From: Flavobacterium hankyongi
GTDB lineage: Bacteria > Bacteroidota > Bacteroidia > Flavobacteriales > Flavobacteriaceae
Assembly: GCF_036840915.1 (NCBI RefSeq)
Contig: NZ_CP085725.1
Location: 124,001 to 188,000 of the forward strand
Direction of reading: 5' to 3'
DNA length: 64,000 bases
The notes below the pieces were generated by a model, which saw only the letters and a list, made by a program, of their open reading frames with translations, searched no databases and had not been told where the DNA came from. The translations under genes were made by a program, and so were the position numbers. Positions 1 to 8,031 of this stretch are shown one piece after another; position 1 is the first letter of the stretch, and each line of letters starts with the position of its first letter.

Positions 1-298
1 TTTCGCTTTTTGGTTCGTAATTTTCGGCTTATTATTTTTTGCTTTTCTGTTTTTTCGGTTTCTACTTTTCGATTCCAATTTTCCAGTTTCTGCTTTTCCA
101 GTTTCTGTTAGCAAATCCAACTTTCACGTTTCTGATATTCACATTCCAATTTTACTTTTCGGTTTAGAATTTTCAGCGCAACGCTTTTTAGTTTTCTGCT
201 TTTCAAAATCCAATTTTCACGCTTCTGCTTTGTAAGTTTCTGCGAAAACAAATGTTTATTCCTAATTATTTTTATCTGCGTAATTTCGGTATAACTAG
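1..298. repeat. Degenerate T/C-rich short repeats in partial cassette K13
   Basis: No credible gene is present. The + strand is built of decayed variants of units such as TTTCTGCTTTTC, TTTTCGGTTT and CCAATTTTC, recurring every 10-30 bases up to about 240. No reading frame stays open on either strand for a useful length. It belongs to the cassette cut by the left edge and could be a worn repeat or the relic of a low-complexity lysine/glutamate-rich gene. I cannot tell which. Confidence 0.5.
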
Positions 299-438
299 CT
301 ACTAACGTTTCGGCGCTTGGCGTCAGTTGCGAGCTTCGGAACTGATTATTTTCTTTTAAAGTTAATATTTCTTGCGAAATGTAAACGTGAATTTACTACA
401 AATTTCGCAATTGTGCCAAACGCTTGTTAGCAGTAGTG
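299..438 (-). other. attC-like site of cassette K12
   Basis: AAC at 304-306 and GTT at 426-428 bound complementary arms (left CGGCGCTTGGCG, right TGCCAAACGC; inner GTTGCGA with TTCGCAA). The outer bases after GTT (GTTAGCAGTAGTG) match the reverse complement of the K12 start at 998-1010 in 12 of 13 positions. The loop is nearly the same as in the K5 and K6 sites. Confidence 0.8.
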
Positions 439-443
439 ATATT

Positions 444-968
444 TTATTTAAGTTCAATTCCGTTATACAAACCTTTTTCGTCATCTATTTTTCCGTTGCA
501 TCTTAAATTTTTCGCTTCGCTTATTAAGTTTAGTGGTTTTTCAAATTTCATTCCGCTACTTATTTCTGCATTTAAGTATAATTTATTTTCCTTTTTTAAA
601 AGTTTGAGATTGTATTCATAAAAATCATTGTCATTCGTACAAAATTGTCTGAATTGAAAGTAATATTTATTGTCATAGATTAGCAAGAAATCATTTTCGC
701 CGTATTCAGTTTTTGCTCTTCCATTAGATTTTCCGTCAAATACAATTTTCGCAGACTTATCATTGAAAATTTCGGCGTCATTTTCTCTGTTTATTGTATA
801 GTAACCTTGATAAATTTTTACCTTTTCAACGTCAATTTCGTTTTCCGTTTCAACATTAATTGAAGTTAGTTCTATTATTTTTATTCTCTGATTTATTTTA
901 AAAAATAAGAAAGTCGAAATAAGAATTATGCTTAAAATTAAAAACCATTTTTTTGCTTTTTTATTCAT
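444..968 (-). CDS. Hypothetical membrane-anchored protein (cassette K12)
   Basis: A 174-residue protein of unknown function. I chose the ATG at 968. The longer frame to 1049 would run through the attC-like site and its start is not needed. Residues 5-23 form one hydrophobic segment after a KK-rich N-terminus (uncleaved anchor or signal), and the rest is a charged, presumably extracytoplasmic domain with no motif I recognise. It is the only gene of its cassette, ends about 15 bp from the core GTT of its attC, and has no partner gene. The single-gene, small, anchored layout is common for cassette genes of unknown role. Expression as a real gene is likely from codon use; its function is open. 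Confidence 0.6.
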   Translation of the reverse strand: MNKKAKKWFLILSIILISTFLFFKINQRIKIIELTSINVETENEIDVEKVKIYQGYYTINRENDAEIFNDKSAKIVFDGKSNGRAKTEYGENDFLLIYDNKYYFQFRQFCTNDNDFYEYNLKLLKKENKLYLNAEISSGMKFEKPLNLISEAKNLRCNGKIDDEKGLYNGIELK

Positions 969-997
969 AATTACTTTTTTAAGATGTGCGTCAAAAT

Positions 998-1138
998 CAT
1001 TACTGCTAACGTTTTGGGGCTTTGCGTTCGGGCGGGTTTCGGAGCACAAAGTTTCATTTTTTACTAAAGTTTAATAGTAGCACAAAGCTACAAGTTTGCA
1101 CGTCAGCCCGCCTGACGCAAAACCCGTGTTATAGGCGG
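998..1138 (-). other. attC-like site of cassette K11
   Basis: AAC at 1008-1010, GTT at 1128-1130, 123 bp. Arms GGGGCTTTGCGTTCGGGCGGG and CCCGCCTGACGCAAAACCC are complementary apart from a few positions. GTTATAGGCGG matches the K11 start (GTTATGGGCGA, minus strand, from 3020) in 9 of 11 positions. Confidence 0.8.
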
Positions 1139-1159
1139 TTTTTCTTTGTCCGTCCACCA

Positions 1160-2965
1160 CTACTGTTTCAATTTTTTAATGACCTTCTCATAAATTTCTC
1201 TGTAAGTTCCGTCCTTCTTTAACCAGTTGTTGGTGTCGTTTGGTATCCAGTCAGCATTAGCAAATTCTTTCTTTGCTTCTTTTTTTACGTCAAGTATGTT
1301 TTGAACTGAACCTATTTCTTTAAGTATAAAGTCGTCAAAAGTTGGGTCAAGATTTAATGTATATTTCTCTGTTGAGTTAATGTTAGGTTGTCCTTTTACT
1401 TCTTTGAGTTTCTCTGTCAAATCTTCAACAGTCGCAATTTTTGTTAGGTTGTCTTTGAAAAAGTAAATACCTGCTAAGGCTACTAGAACATCATTGATAT
1501 AGTTGTTCTGAAGAATTTCGTAACTGTTTATTTTTTCTGTCTTGATACGATTTACTCGTTCCGCTATTCTGTAAGCCAACATTAGCTTATAAAATTGGTC
1601 GTCTTCGTTTGTCGTCATACTGAAAATTTGGTCATAGTATATTTCAGAGAAAACAAGTTTGTGTCTACCAGCCGTTGAGATTGGAACTTGTAAATAGAAA
1701 GATAGATATGCTACACCTAAGTCTGTGTTGTGTATTTTCAAATGCATTGGACTATTGCCAAATGGATTGCGGTATTTCTTTTTTGAAAGTGTCGCCCATT
1801 CTCCGTCCTTTTTGTCGTAGAAGATACCAACTGCATCAAGATTGGCGAATATTTTATTTTGTATTCTGTCGCCTGAATGCAAGTCCCTTGCACTAATTGC
1901 ATTTTGACTGTTGCTTGCAACAGCGATGTCCATTGAAATTTTTGAGGTCTGTGTCTTGTCTTTGATTTTCGTAAGTCGCATTAATATTTGGACTTCATCG
2001 GGCAAATCATTGACAATTCTTGTAAGTGTCTTTGTTGTTTGTCCACCGTTAACGATTTGAAAGTTTTTGATTTTTAAAGAACCGTTGTCAATTTCAAAAT
2101 CTTCACAAACGGCATTTATTCCGTTGTTCAAAATCCAAAAATTTGATTTTTTCCCTTTGGAATATTCCGTTTTTATTTTTGAGTTTATGTCATTTTCACC
2201 CTTGTAATAGCGAACATTCAAGGCAAGTATTAGCTCTTTCTTTTCTTCAATTATTGGCTTCAATGAATTAGCCATAATACTTGTTACGATTGTTTCAACT
2301 GGTGTTTCAATAGTGTCGTGATAGCTTACCTTTTTAATGAAGTATTCATTTGGAACAACTTTCAAAGTAACTTCATTCTTAGGAATTTCTATGTCGTCAT
2401 AGAGTTCTTCAAGCTCTTCATAGTTGTAAAACTTGATTTGAAAGTTAATGCCCTTGTCATTGTAATTGGTGTAAAGGGCTTTTATATCTGTTTTAATTGT
2501 TCCTTCAAATCCGTTGTCAATGTAGTAGAAGCTAACACTGTAATTGTTTGTTGCTATATTCTCAGGCGTTAGAATTAGCGAAATTTCTTCATCAAGTATC
2601 TTTTTCAGTTTTGGGTTTGGTGTCAAATGGTCTGGACTTATGTTTAAAATCCAGTCAACGAATTTTTTGTTTTTCTTGATTTCATTGGTGTTTAAAAGCT
2701 GTCCGTTGGAATACTTGAATTGAAAAACAATTATTTCACGGTTTTTTTGATTGGTAAAAATTGCATCATTTCCCAAGTCGTTTGCCATATCAACAATATG
2801 GTCTTTAATAAAACTGTCATAGTCCGTTCCATCATATTCAAAGTCTATGATTTTGTTGAAGCACTCACGTAAAATAAAATGTCCGAATGCAGTGCCGTCA
2901 TTTGGGTAGTTGAACTGTCCGGTCAGTTCGGTTACTTGGTCTTTGATTTTTGCGTAAAAACTCAT
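1160..2965 (-). CDS. AIPR-family abortive-infection phage-resistance protein (cassette K11)
   Basis: A 601-residue protein of the AIPR family (abortive infection / phage resistance). The signature lies near residues 290-330: WILNNGINAVCE, then FQIVNGGQTTKTL, the NGGQT block being diagnostic. A restriction-like N-terminal region precedes it (residues about 20-90, with acidic and QFKYS-type patches). Family knowledge: AIPR proteins are linked to phage defence, and several members resemble nucleases; the biochemical activity is not shown here. The start is the ATG at 2965. An upstream extension to 3085 would translate the attC-like site and is rejected. It is alone in its cassette, about 30 bp from the core GTT. 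No partner gene is present, so if it defends it probably acts alone. Confidence 0.75.
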   Translation of the reverse strand: MSFYAKIKDQVTELTGQFNYPNDGTAFGHFILRECFNKIIDFEYDGTDYDSFIKDHIVDMANDLGNDAIFTNQKNREIIVFQFKYSNGQLLNTNEIKKNKKFVDWILNISPDHLTPNPKLKKILDEEISLILTPENIATNNYSVSFYYIDNGFEGTIKTDIKALYTNYNDKGINFQIKFYNYEELEELYDDIEIPKNEVTLKVVPNEYFIKKVSYHDTIETPVETIVTSIMANSLKPIIEEKKELILALNVRYYKGENDINSKIKTEYSKGKKSNFWILNNGINAVCEDFEIDNGSLKIKNFQIVNGGQTTKTLTRIVNDLPDEVQILMRLTKIKDKTQTSKISMDIAVASNSQNAISARDLHSGDRIQNKIFANLDAVGIFYDKKDGEWATLSKKKYRNPFGNSPMHLKIHNTDLGVAYLSFYLQVPISTAGRHKLVFSEIYYDQIFSMTTNEDDQFYKLMLAYRIAERVNRIKTEKINSYEILQNNYINDVLVALAGIYFFKDNLTKIATVEDLTEKLKEVKGQPNINSTEKYTLNLDPTFDDFILKEIGSVQNILDVKKEAKKEFANADWIPNDTNNWLKKDGTYREIYEKVIKKLKQ

Positions 2966-3007
2966 TTCTATTTTTTGTCTGTTTGTTAGTGGTGGTGTCG
3001 TTCTTAA

Positions 3008-3153
3008 AATCGCCCATAACGTTTTGCAGCTTGGCGAAGTGGCGGATTTAGAAGCACTTACTTTCAATTTAACACAAATGTTCATTTGAAAACCAAATGT
3101 TCAATTTAGCACTGAACCCGCCATTTTGCCAAACTGCTGTTATGCCCAGTGCT
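3008..3153 (-). other. attC-like site of cassette K10
   Basis: AAC at 3018-3020, GTT at 3139-3141, 124 bp. Arms: TGCAGCTTGGCGAAGTGGCGG with CCGCCATTTTGCCAAACTGC. GTTATGCCCAGTGC matches the K10 start (GTTATGCCCAATGC, from 5967) in 13 of 14 positions. The methylase stop codon is inside the core. Confidence 0.85.
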
Positions 3154-4765
3154 TTTTTTCGCTATATTTTTCTTTTAATATTTGGTCTATTTTATAAATT
3201 ATTTCATCTCCATTTTTATTGTCAAGAATTAAACTTTTGTATTCCTTATACAGTTTTAAAATATCATTTGATGTCTGTTTGTCAAGTAATCCTAAATCAA
3301 GCATCATTCCTTTATTGAGGTCGTTAGGTTCAAATTTTTGAAGTCCATTACCATATTGTCTACTGTTGTCTTCAAAAATTTGTTTAGCAGTATCTGTTAA
3401 TAGATAAGCAAAAAGTAAATCAATATCAATTTCAGAAAACAAACTTGTTTGTTTTGGATAAATGCAGTGGTATGAAGTTAAGTTAGAAATATTAGCTTCA
3501 TTTCTAATAAACCGCAAACCTGACCGATTGAAAACAGAAACCCAAATTGGTGCAGGTTTTCTGTTTTCTAATGAATACCAAGGAGTTCTACTTGCAGTAA
3601 GAAAGCGTTTATTTATCTCTTCACTTTCACCTTTTTGGATATATGAACTTATATTTTTATCAGTTGAATTTTGAGCGTTAAAAAGAAAAACAGATTTGTT
3701 ACTTTTCTTTAATTCTTCAAAATCTTGTTTAGTGAAAAATGATGTTTTGGCATCTTTTGCACTGCAAATACAAGGTAATAAATATTGTTCGTCAATATTA
3801 AATTCCTTGGCTTTTGAAAGATTAAAAGTAAAATATTCATTAGAACCTGTTGCAATGCCACGAACTACTTTTGCATAAGTCGAAAATGGCACAAGATTTT
3901 TAAATTTAATGCTATTTTGCTTTTGATAGTAAGCTTTCCATTTAATCTCTGGATTTAATTCAGTAAAACTATATGTCTGTTCTGTTTCTGAAAGGTTCGG
4001 ATATTTATTTATTATTTCATCTATCTTACTTAAATCTTGTAATGACTGGATATTACTAAACTGAACTTTATCTGTTAAATTGTCATTTGCACAAAGTATA
4101 ATTGATGCAGTTGTTAAAGCGTCATCAAATACGTTTTCTTCAAAGTCAATTACAATAATATGTCTTAATGTTTTACTTTTTATTAAATAAGTTTTTACTA
4201 ATTTTCCATAATCCGAATTTAAAAATTCGGAAGGAATTATATAAGCACAACGTCCATTTTTACTTAATTGATGAATTGATTTTAATAAAAATAAGGTATA
4301 TAGATTTGTAAAACCATTCAATTTGCACTTCAAATTGGTTTCAATTTCTTTTAAAATATTTTTATTGTCGTAATCGTGAAATTTAAAGTACGGCGGATTA
4401 CAAATAATCCCATCATATTTGTTTTTCCAATCATTATACATATAATCTTGCAAATGAAGATTTACATTTTCAAAATCATCAAAATATTCTTTTGCGTTTC
4501 CGAAAATAGTTTCATCAACTTCAAACCCTTTTATATTGATTTCTTTATTTTGACTTAAAATTGCTCTTGAAAAAACACCAAGACCGAAAGCAGGTTCAAG
4601 TACAGTTTTTAATTGTTTGTTGCCTAAAATCCATTTAGCCATTGCGTTAGCAATGGAAAAAGGCGTAAAAAATTGTGCAAATCTTTTACGATGCTCTAAA
4701 GAAATTGATTTTGAGTAATCACTTTCAATGGAATTATTGATAATATGTTCCGTTGTTTCTACCAT
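3140..4765 (-). CDS. N6-adenine DNA methyltransferase, AccI-like restriction-modification (cassette K10)
   Basis: A 541-residue adenine-N6 DNA methyltransferase of the gamma-like order. The AdoMet motif is near residues 56-66 (LEPAFGLGVFS) and the catalytic NPPY at 123-126. A long C-terminal half, probably the target-recognition region, follows. It should protect host DNA from the endonuclease encoded directly upstream: the two genes overlap in TAATG at 4763-4767, so they are translationally coupled. Length and the partner gene resemble the AccI system (GTMKAC), but I assign that only tentatively. The TAA stop (3140-3142) lies inside the GTTAT core of the attC-like site, so the gene fills the cassette completely. 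A two-gene RM system as one cassette is unusual in size (2.9 kb). Confidence 0.8.
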   Translation of the reverse strand: MVETTEHIINNSIESDYSKSISLEHRKRFAQFFTPFSIANAMAKWILGNKQLKTVLEPAFGLGVFSRAILSQNKEINIKGFEVDETIFGNAKEYFDDFENVNLHLQDYMYNDWKNKYDGIICNPPYFKFHDYDNKNILKEIETNLKCKLNGFTNLYTLFLLKSIHQLSKNGRCAYIIPSEFLNSDYGKLVKTYLIKSKTLRHIIVIDFEENVFDDALTTASIILCANDNLTDKVQFSNIQSLQDLSKIDEIINKYPNLSETEQTYSFTELNPEIKWKAYYQKQNSIKFKNLVPFSTYAKVVRGIATGSNEYFTFNLSKAKEFNIDEQYLLPCICSAKDAKTSFFTKQDFEELKKSNKSVFLFNAQNSTDKNISSYIQKGESEEINKRFLTASRTPWYSLENRKPAPIWVSVFNRSGLRFIRNEANISNLTSYHCIYPKQTSLFSEIDIDLLFAYLLTDTAKQIFEDNSRQYGNGLQKFEPNDLNKGMMLDLGLLDKQTSNDILKLYKEYKSLILDNKNGDEIIYKIDQILKEKYSEKKHWA

Positions 4766-5865
4766 TAAAATTCAGCTTCTTCAATTCCTAAAATAGTTCG
4801 TAAATTATCTAAATCAAGGTAAGCGGTTCCACCTTTAAATGTTACATAAAACAACAAACGCCCTCTGTCCATTTCTTTTCTGATACTTTCGTGAGTTGGT
4901 TCATCAACCTTTGAAGCAATCGGATAACCAGTTTTTGAGTTGATTTTTATTGTTGTTTTATTTTGATTTTGTACATCTTTTTCAACCGAAAAAATTACGC
5001 CATCATTATCAGAATTGGAGATAATTGTTAGAATTTGTTCAAATGAAATACCAAATACTTTATCAAAAAATACTTGAAAATAAAAATGTGGTACATTGAA
5101 TGTTTCTATCCATTTGTAAACAACTTTAATGTCTTCAACTTTTGGTGTTATTGAAAGGTAGTCTCTTTTTTGAATTTCTTTTATAGCAACTTTTAATCTT
5201 TTGAATAAATTATTTACTTCTATAAGTCTTTCATTTGACCTCCAACCTGGAACTTTGAAATCAAAAATAGAAATAGTTTCAGGAGTTAATGTGCTTAATA
5301 AAGTAATGTATTTTGTTCTACTTGGATGTTCTAAAACATCTATAAATTCTGCTAGTATTATATCTCTAGTTTGAAAAGCAATTTCAGTGAACTTTTGAGT
5401 TCTTACTTGCATTGCTTCCTCATATTTGTCAATTAAAAAAGCACTTGAGCGAACTTCAATTCCTGCAATTGCTTTTTTTACATAATCTGTAATATGATTA
5501 TGTGGAATTTGGCTAATGTCAAATCCTAAATTATCGTCAAAATCAGATTTCTTAAAAATAAGTAAATCAGGTCGCTTTCCAATTGTGTCAAGTTCTGTTT
5601 GAAAATCTTGATAAAAAGTATCAAATCCATCTTCTCCAGCTACTAAATCATCGGATTTGCCATATTTTACTGCGACAAAGTTTTTAGAATTTTCATTTAT
5701 TGCTCTTGTGACAAGGTTTTCAGCCCAATCACCTTGTTCTTTATTTGTAATAAAGTTTGAAGATGCTTGTGTTGGTGTTCTTGCCAAATCTCTTGGTTGT
5801 TCAAAGTCAACCAATTCTACAGGAACATTTTTTGTTAATTCTCTTATTCTGTCGTAATAACTCAT
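4765..5865 (-). CDS. Type II restriction endonuclease, probably AccI-like (cassette K10)
   Basis: A 366-residue protein directly upstream of and overlapping the adenine methylase, so it is the endonuclease partner. A PD-(D/E)xK-type core is visible: RPDLLIF (Asp-100), then GIEVRSS (Glu-137 with Arg in place of the usual Lys). Length, N-terminus ([10 protein letters not shown]) and the 541-residue methylase partner resemble the AccI family, which cuts GTMKAC. I recall that family but cannot align it here, so the specificity is a guess. The endonuclease comes first in the operon, which needs delayed cutting when the cassette enters a naive host. No controller (C) gene is present. The ATG at 5865 lies about 100 bp from the cassette start. 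Confidence 0.65.
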   Translation of the reverse strand: MSYYDRIRELTKNVPVELVDFEQPRDLARTPTQASSNFITNKEQGDWAENLVTRAINENSKNFVAVKYGKSDDLVAGEDGFDTFYQDFQTELDTIGKRPDLLIFKKSDFDDNLGFDISQIPHNHITDYVKKAIAGIEVRSSAFLIDKYEEAMQVRTQKFTEIAFQTRDIILAEFIDVLEHPSRTKYITLLSTLTPETISIFDFKVPGWRSNERLIEVNNLFKRLKVAIKEIQKRDYLSITPKVEDIKVVYKWIETFNVPHFYFQVFFDKVFGISFEQILTIISNSDNDGVIFSVEKDVQNQNKTTIKINSKTGYPIASKVDEPTHESIRKEMDRGRLLFYVTFKGGTAYLDLDNLRTILGIEEAEF

Positions 5866-5952
5866 CTTCTTTTATTATAAAATTTTATTCTACAAAGTTA
5901 AACTTTTTTTGTCGTTTTTTGGAGTGGGTTAGTCATTTTGCACGGTCGTCAT

Positions 5953-6098
5953 AGCATTGGGCATAACGGTCAAGTATAAGCGTAGTGCGGGTTTTCGAAT
6001 ACGGGATTTTCATTTTATCCTGAATTTTATTGCGTGAATAATTTTTCAATTTAGCAATAAATCCCGCATTACGCTTATACAATGTTAGCGGTTTGTTG
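5953..6098 (-). other. attC-like site of cassette K9
   Basis: AAC at 5965-5967, GTT at 6084-6086, 122 bp. Arms AAGTATAAGCGTAGTGCGGG and CCCGCATTACGCTTATAC pair well and differ in sequence from the other sites, so the arm sequence is free while the geometry is kept. GTTAGCGGTT matches the K9 start (10 of 10, from 6688). Confidence 0.8.
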
Positions 6099-6140
6099 TT
6101 TTTTCAGCGTATTAAGCTTATGGAAGATTTCAAACAATAT

Positions 6141-6593
6141 TTATATAATATTCAAAGTCATCATATATACTAAAAGTGCTGTAATTGCTGTATAAATTAA
6201 GCCACCAAAAATAATATAACCTGTTGTTTTATGGAATTTTGACAGTTTCCCAGGAAGACTTTTTTGGAATTTATTATTGGAAATTATAATCAGAATTGCC
6301 CATAGTAAGTAACTTAGAATTGCTACAATAATATGAGAGTATAAAGTAATTTTAAAGAATTTAGTATCATAAAAATTACTTGAAGAAGCTAAGCTGCCAG
6401 ATCCGCCTTCTGAACGAATTAATCCTTCTAAAGCTAATACTCCGATAACACAGACAATAAAAATAATATTTTGGATTTTTCGATGGGCTTTATAATCCTT
6501 TTTCTTTGCTATTTTTACTCCATAATAAACCCCAAAAGGAGAAAACAAAGTGAGCAGTAACACTGCTGTCATAATGGTAATTGTTACATTCAT
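6141..6593 (-). CDS. DUF420-like four-helix membrane protein (cassette K9)
   Basis: A 150-residue integral membrane protein with four predicted helices (residues about 5-27, 43-60, 80-103, 122-145). Histidines sit at the helix ends (AHRKIQ near 37, YSHIIVA near 86, KFHKTTGYI near 121). This layout fits the DUF420 family, whose Bacillus member CtaM helps mature a haem-copper oxidase. Whether this copy does so is unknown: no oxidase gene is nearby and it sits alone in an integron-like cassette. The start is the ATG at 6593. About 55 bp separate the stop codon from the core GTT. Confidence 0.6.
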   Translation of the reverse strand: MNVTITIMTAVLLLTLFSPFGVYYGVKIAKKKDYKAHRKIQNIIFIVCVIGVLALEGLIRSEGGSGSLASSSNFYDTKFFKITLYSHIIVAILSYLLWAILIIISNNKFQKSLPGKLSKFHKTTGYIIFGGLIYTAITALLVYMMTLNII

Positions 6594-6673
6594 TTTTCGT
6601 TCTTTAATTTAATTTTTGTTTACTGTTTAAAATATTTGGATTATTGTGAATAATTGTTCTTGGGTTTTGTTTT

Positions 6674-6806
6674 GCAATAACCGCTAACGTCCCGCCGGCT
6701 TCACGAAGTGGTGAACTTCGGGACGATTTATTTTCCACTAAGATAGAGTTTAAAAGCGAAAAATAAATATGAATTTAGTAATATTCTCACCATTTCGTGA
6801 AACCGC
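6674..6806 (-). other. attC-like site of cassette K8, interrupted by an IS110 copy
   Basis: AAC at 6686-6688. The left arm GGCTTCACGAAGTGGTG pairs with CACCATTTCGTGAAACCG just before the IS. The IS separates it from its last bases, T and GTTATATGAAGCC at 8030-8043. Joining the two parts gives a site of about 125 bp, the normal length. GTTATATGAAGCC matches the K8 start (GTTATATGAAACC, from 9276) in 12 of 13 positions. Confidence 0.8.
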
Positions 6807-6844
6807 CTTAAGTTTACAATTGATAAATTTATATTATAAACAGA

Positions 6845-6992
6845 AAGAACAAAAGAGAGGAGTAAGGTTTACGATAACCGCAGGAACTATAGATTCCGTC
6901 AACAGTGATAATCCCCTCTCTTTTCTACTTAAATTTCGAACAGTTCTGTGAGATTTAATCTCGATTTTAAGGTGATGAAAATCAAGTAGTCT
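6845..6992 (+). ncRNA. Candidate IS110 bridge RNA, copy 1
   Basis: A perfect 10-bp stem (6851-6860 with 6915-6924, AAAAGAGAGG/CCTCTCTTTT) encloses a small GGAA/TTCC hairpin flanked by AACCGC (6876-6881) and CAACAG (6900-6905). These read as the left half of the target and the complement of its right half (AACCGC, CTGTTG). The next loop holds ACTTAA (6927-6932), complementary to the IS left end TTAAGT, and ACAGTTCT (6940-6947), identical to the IS right end. This is the target-loop / donor-loop order known for IS110-group bridge RNAs, which lie upstream of the recombinase gene. Confidence 0.7.
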
Positions 6993-7015
6993 GTCCTTTC
7001 CAAAAAAATTTTGTT

Positions 7016-7990
7016 ATGAGTAAAGATAAAAAAACATTTGGTATTGACATCAGTAAAGATACATTTGATGTTGTAGATTGTTCAGGTAATTATTATCAAT
7101 TCTCTAACAATTTAAAAGACTTTTTAAAGTTTTTGAAATTGTTGGATGCCACTTCCCATTGTGTTATGGAGGCAACGGGTTATTATCATTATCAATTGGC
7201 ATATTTTTTAGTAGATCATCATATTGCAGTATCGGTAGAAAATCCGTTATCGATAAAGCGCTTTATTCAAATGAAACTGAGTAGGGTAAAGACGGATAAA
7301 TCAGATGCTAAGATGATTTGTTTGTATGGTCAGCAACAAGAGCTTCCCTTATGGTTTGGTTATTCAAAATACCAGACACAGTGTTTGCAAATGTTGAGAT
7401 TATTAGACACTTATACCAAGCAAAGTGCTGCTTTAAAGAATAAAATACAAGCAGAGGAGGTATTGGGTAATCCTTGTAAAATAGTGGTTAGTTCATTAAA
7501 GAAGATTCTAAAACATTTACAAAAAGAGATTGGTTTGCTAGAAGCAGAGTTGTTGGTTTTGGTCAAATCAGAACAACAAGAGATGTTGACTAAGGTAGAG
7601 AGTATTCCAGGAATTGGACGTAAAACAGCGATGATGCTTTTAGTTTTAACAGATGGTTTTAAACGTTTTGAGGACAGTTCACAATTGTGTTCATTTTGTG
7701 GTTTAACTCCAGTAATTAGGCAGTCAGGAAGTAGTATAAAAGGAAAGGTTAGGATAAGTAAAGTTGGTAATTCCAAACTCAGAAATTTACTGTTTATGTG
7801 CAGTTTTACTGCTTGTAAATGCAATAAAGCTTGTAGGGAACTTTATGAACGAATAGTTAACAAAGGAAAAAGCAAGAAACTAGCTTTAATAGCGGTATGC
7901 AACAAGCTTTTAAAACAAGCATTTGCAATAGCAAAGTCAGGAGTAGAGTACAATGAAAACTATAGAAGTAAACTAGTAGTTAAAAACTAA
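7016..7990 (+). CDS. IS110-family recombinase, copy 1
   Basis: A 324-residue DEDD/serine recombinase of IS110 type. The N-terminal RuvC-like domain shows Asp-11 (GIDISKDTF), Glu-52 (VMEATGYY), Asp-94 and Asp-97 (KTDKSDAK). The C-terminal Transposase_20 domain has the helix-hairpin-helix SIPGIGRKTA near 197-205 and the serine-rich block IRQSGSSIKGK near 234-244, which should carry the catalytic serine. The enzyme uses the bridge RNA from its own left end to pick target and donor DNA. The length is normal and the frame intact, so the element is probably active. The protein is identical to that of copy 2. Confidence 0.95.
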   Translation: MSKDKKTFGIDISKDTFDVVDCSGNYYQFSNNLKDFLKFLKLLDATSHCVMEATGYYHYQLAYFLVDHHIAVSVENPLSIKRFIQMKLSRVKTDKSDAKMICLYGQQQELPLWFGYSKYQTQCLQMLRLLDTYTKQSAALKNKIQAEEVLGNPCKIVVSSLKKILKHLQKEIGLLEAELLVLVKSEQQEMLTKVESIPGIGRKTAMMLLVLTDGFKRFEDSSQLCSFCGLTPVIRQSGSSIKGKVRISKVGNSKLRNLLFMCSFTACKCNKACRELYERIVNKGKSKKLALIAVCNKLLKQAFAIAKSGVEYNENYRSKLVVKN

Positions 7991-8031
7991 AAATAAATCA
8001 TTTTTTATTTGTTTTTAAGCACAGTTCTTTG

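Larger units (their letters stand above)
6807..8029 (+). mobile_element. IS110-family insertion sequence, copy 1
   Basis: About 1.22 kb with one recombinase gene, a 208-bp non-coding left end and a 40-bp right end. The left junction is AAACCGC/CTTAAG and the right is ACAGTTCT/TTGTTAT. No terminal inverted repeats and no target duplication are seen, as is normal for the IS110 family. It reads as identical to copy 2 (13589-14811) over its whole length, so one of them is recent. It is inserted in the last bases of an attC-like site. Ends are uncertain by 1-3 bp because core bases (CT) are shared. Confidence 0.9.

Noticed and set aside
1160..3085. AIPR gene starting at 3085 (641 residues)
   Set aside because: The extra 40 residues would translate the attC-like site between cassettes; the ATG at 2965 lies just inside the cassette and fits the family better.
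7411..7824. Open frame of 137 residues antisense to the IS110 recombinase (also 14193-14606)
   Set aside because: A shadow of the recombinase coding strand; repeated only because the IS is repeated.
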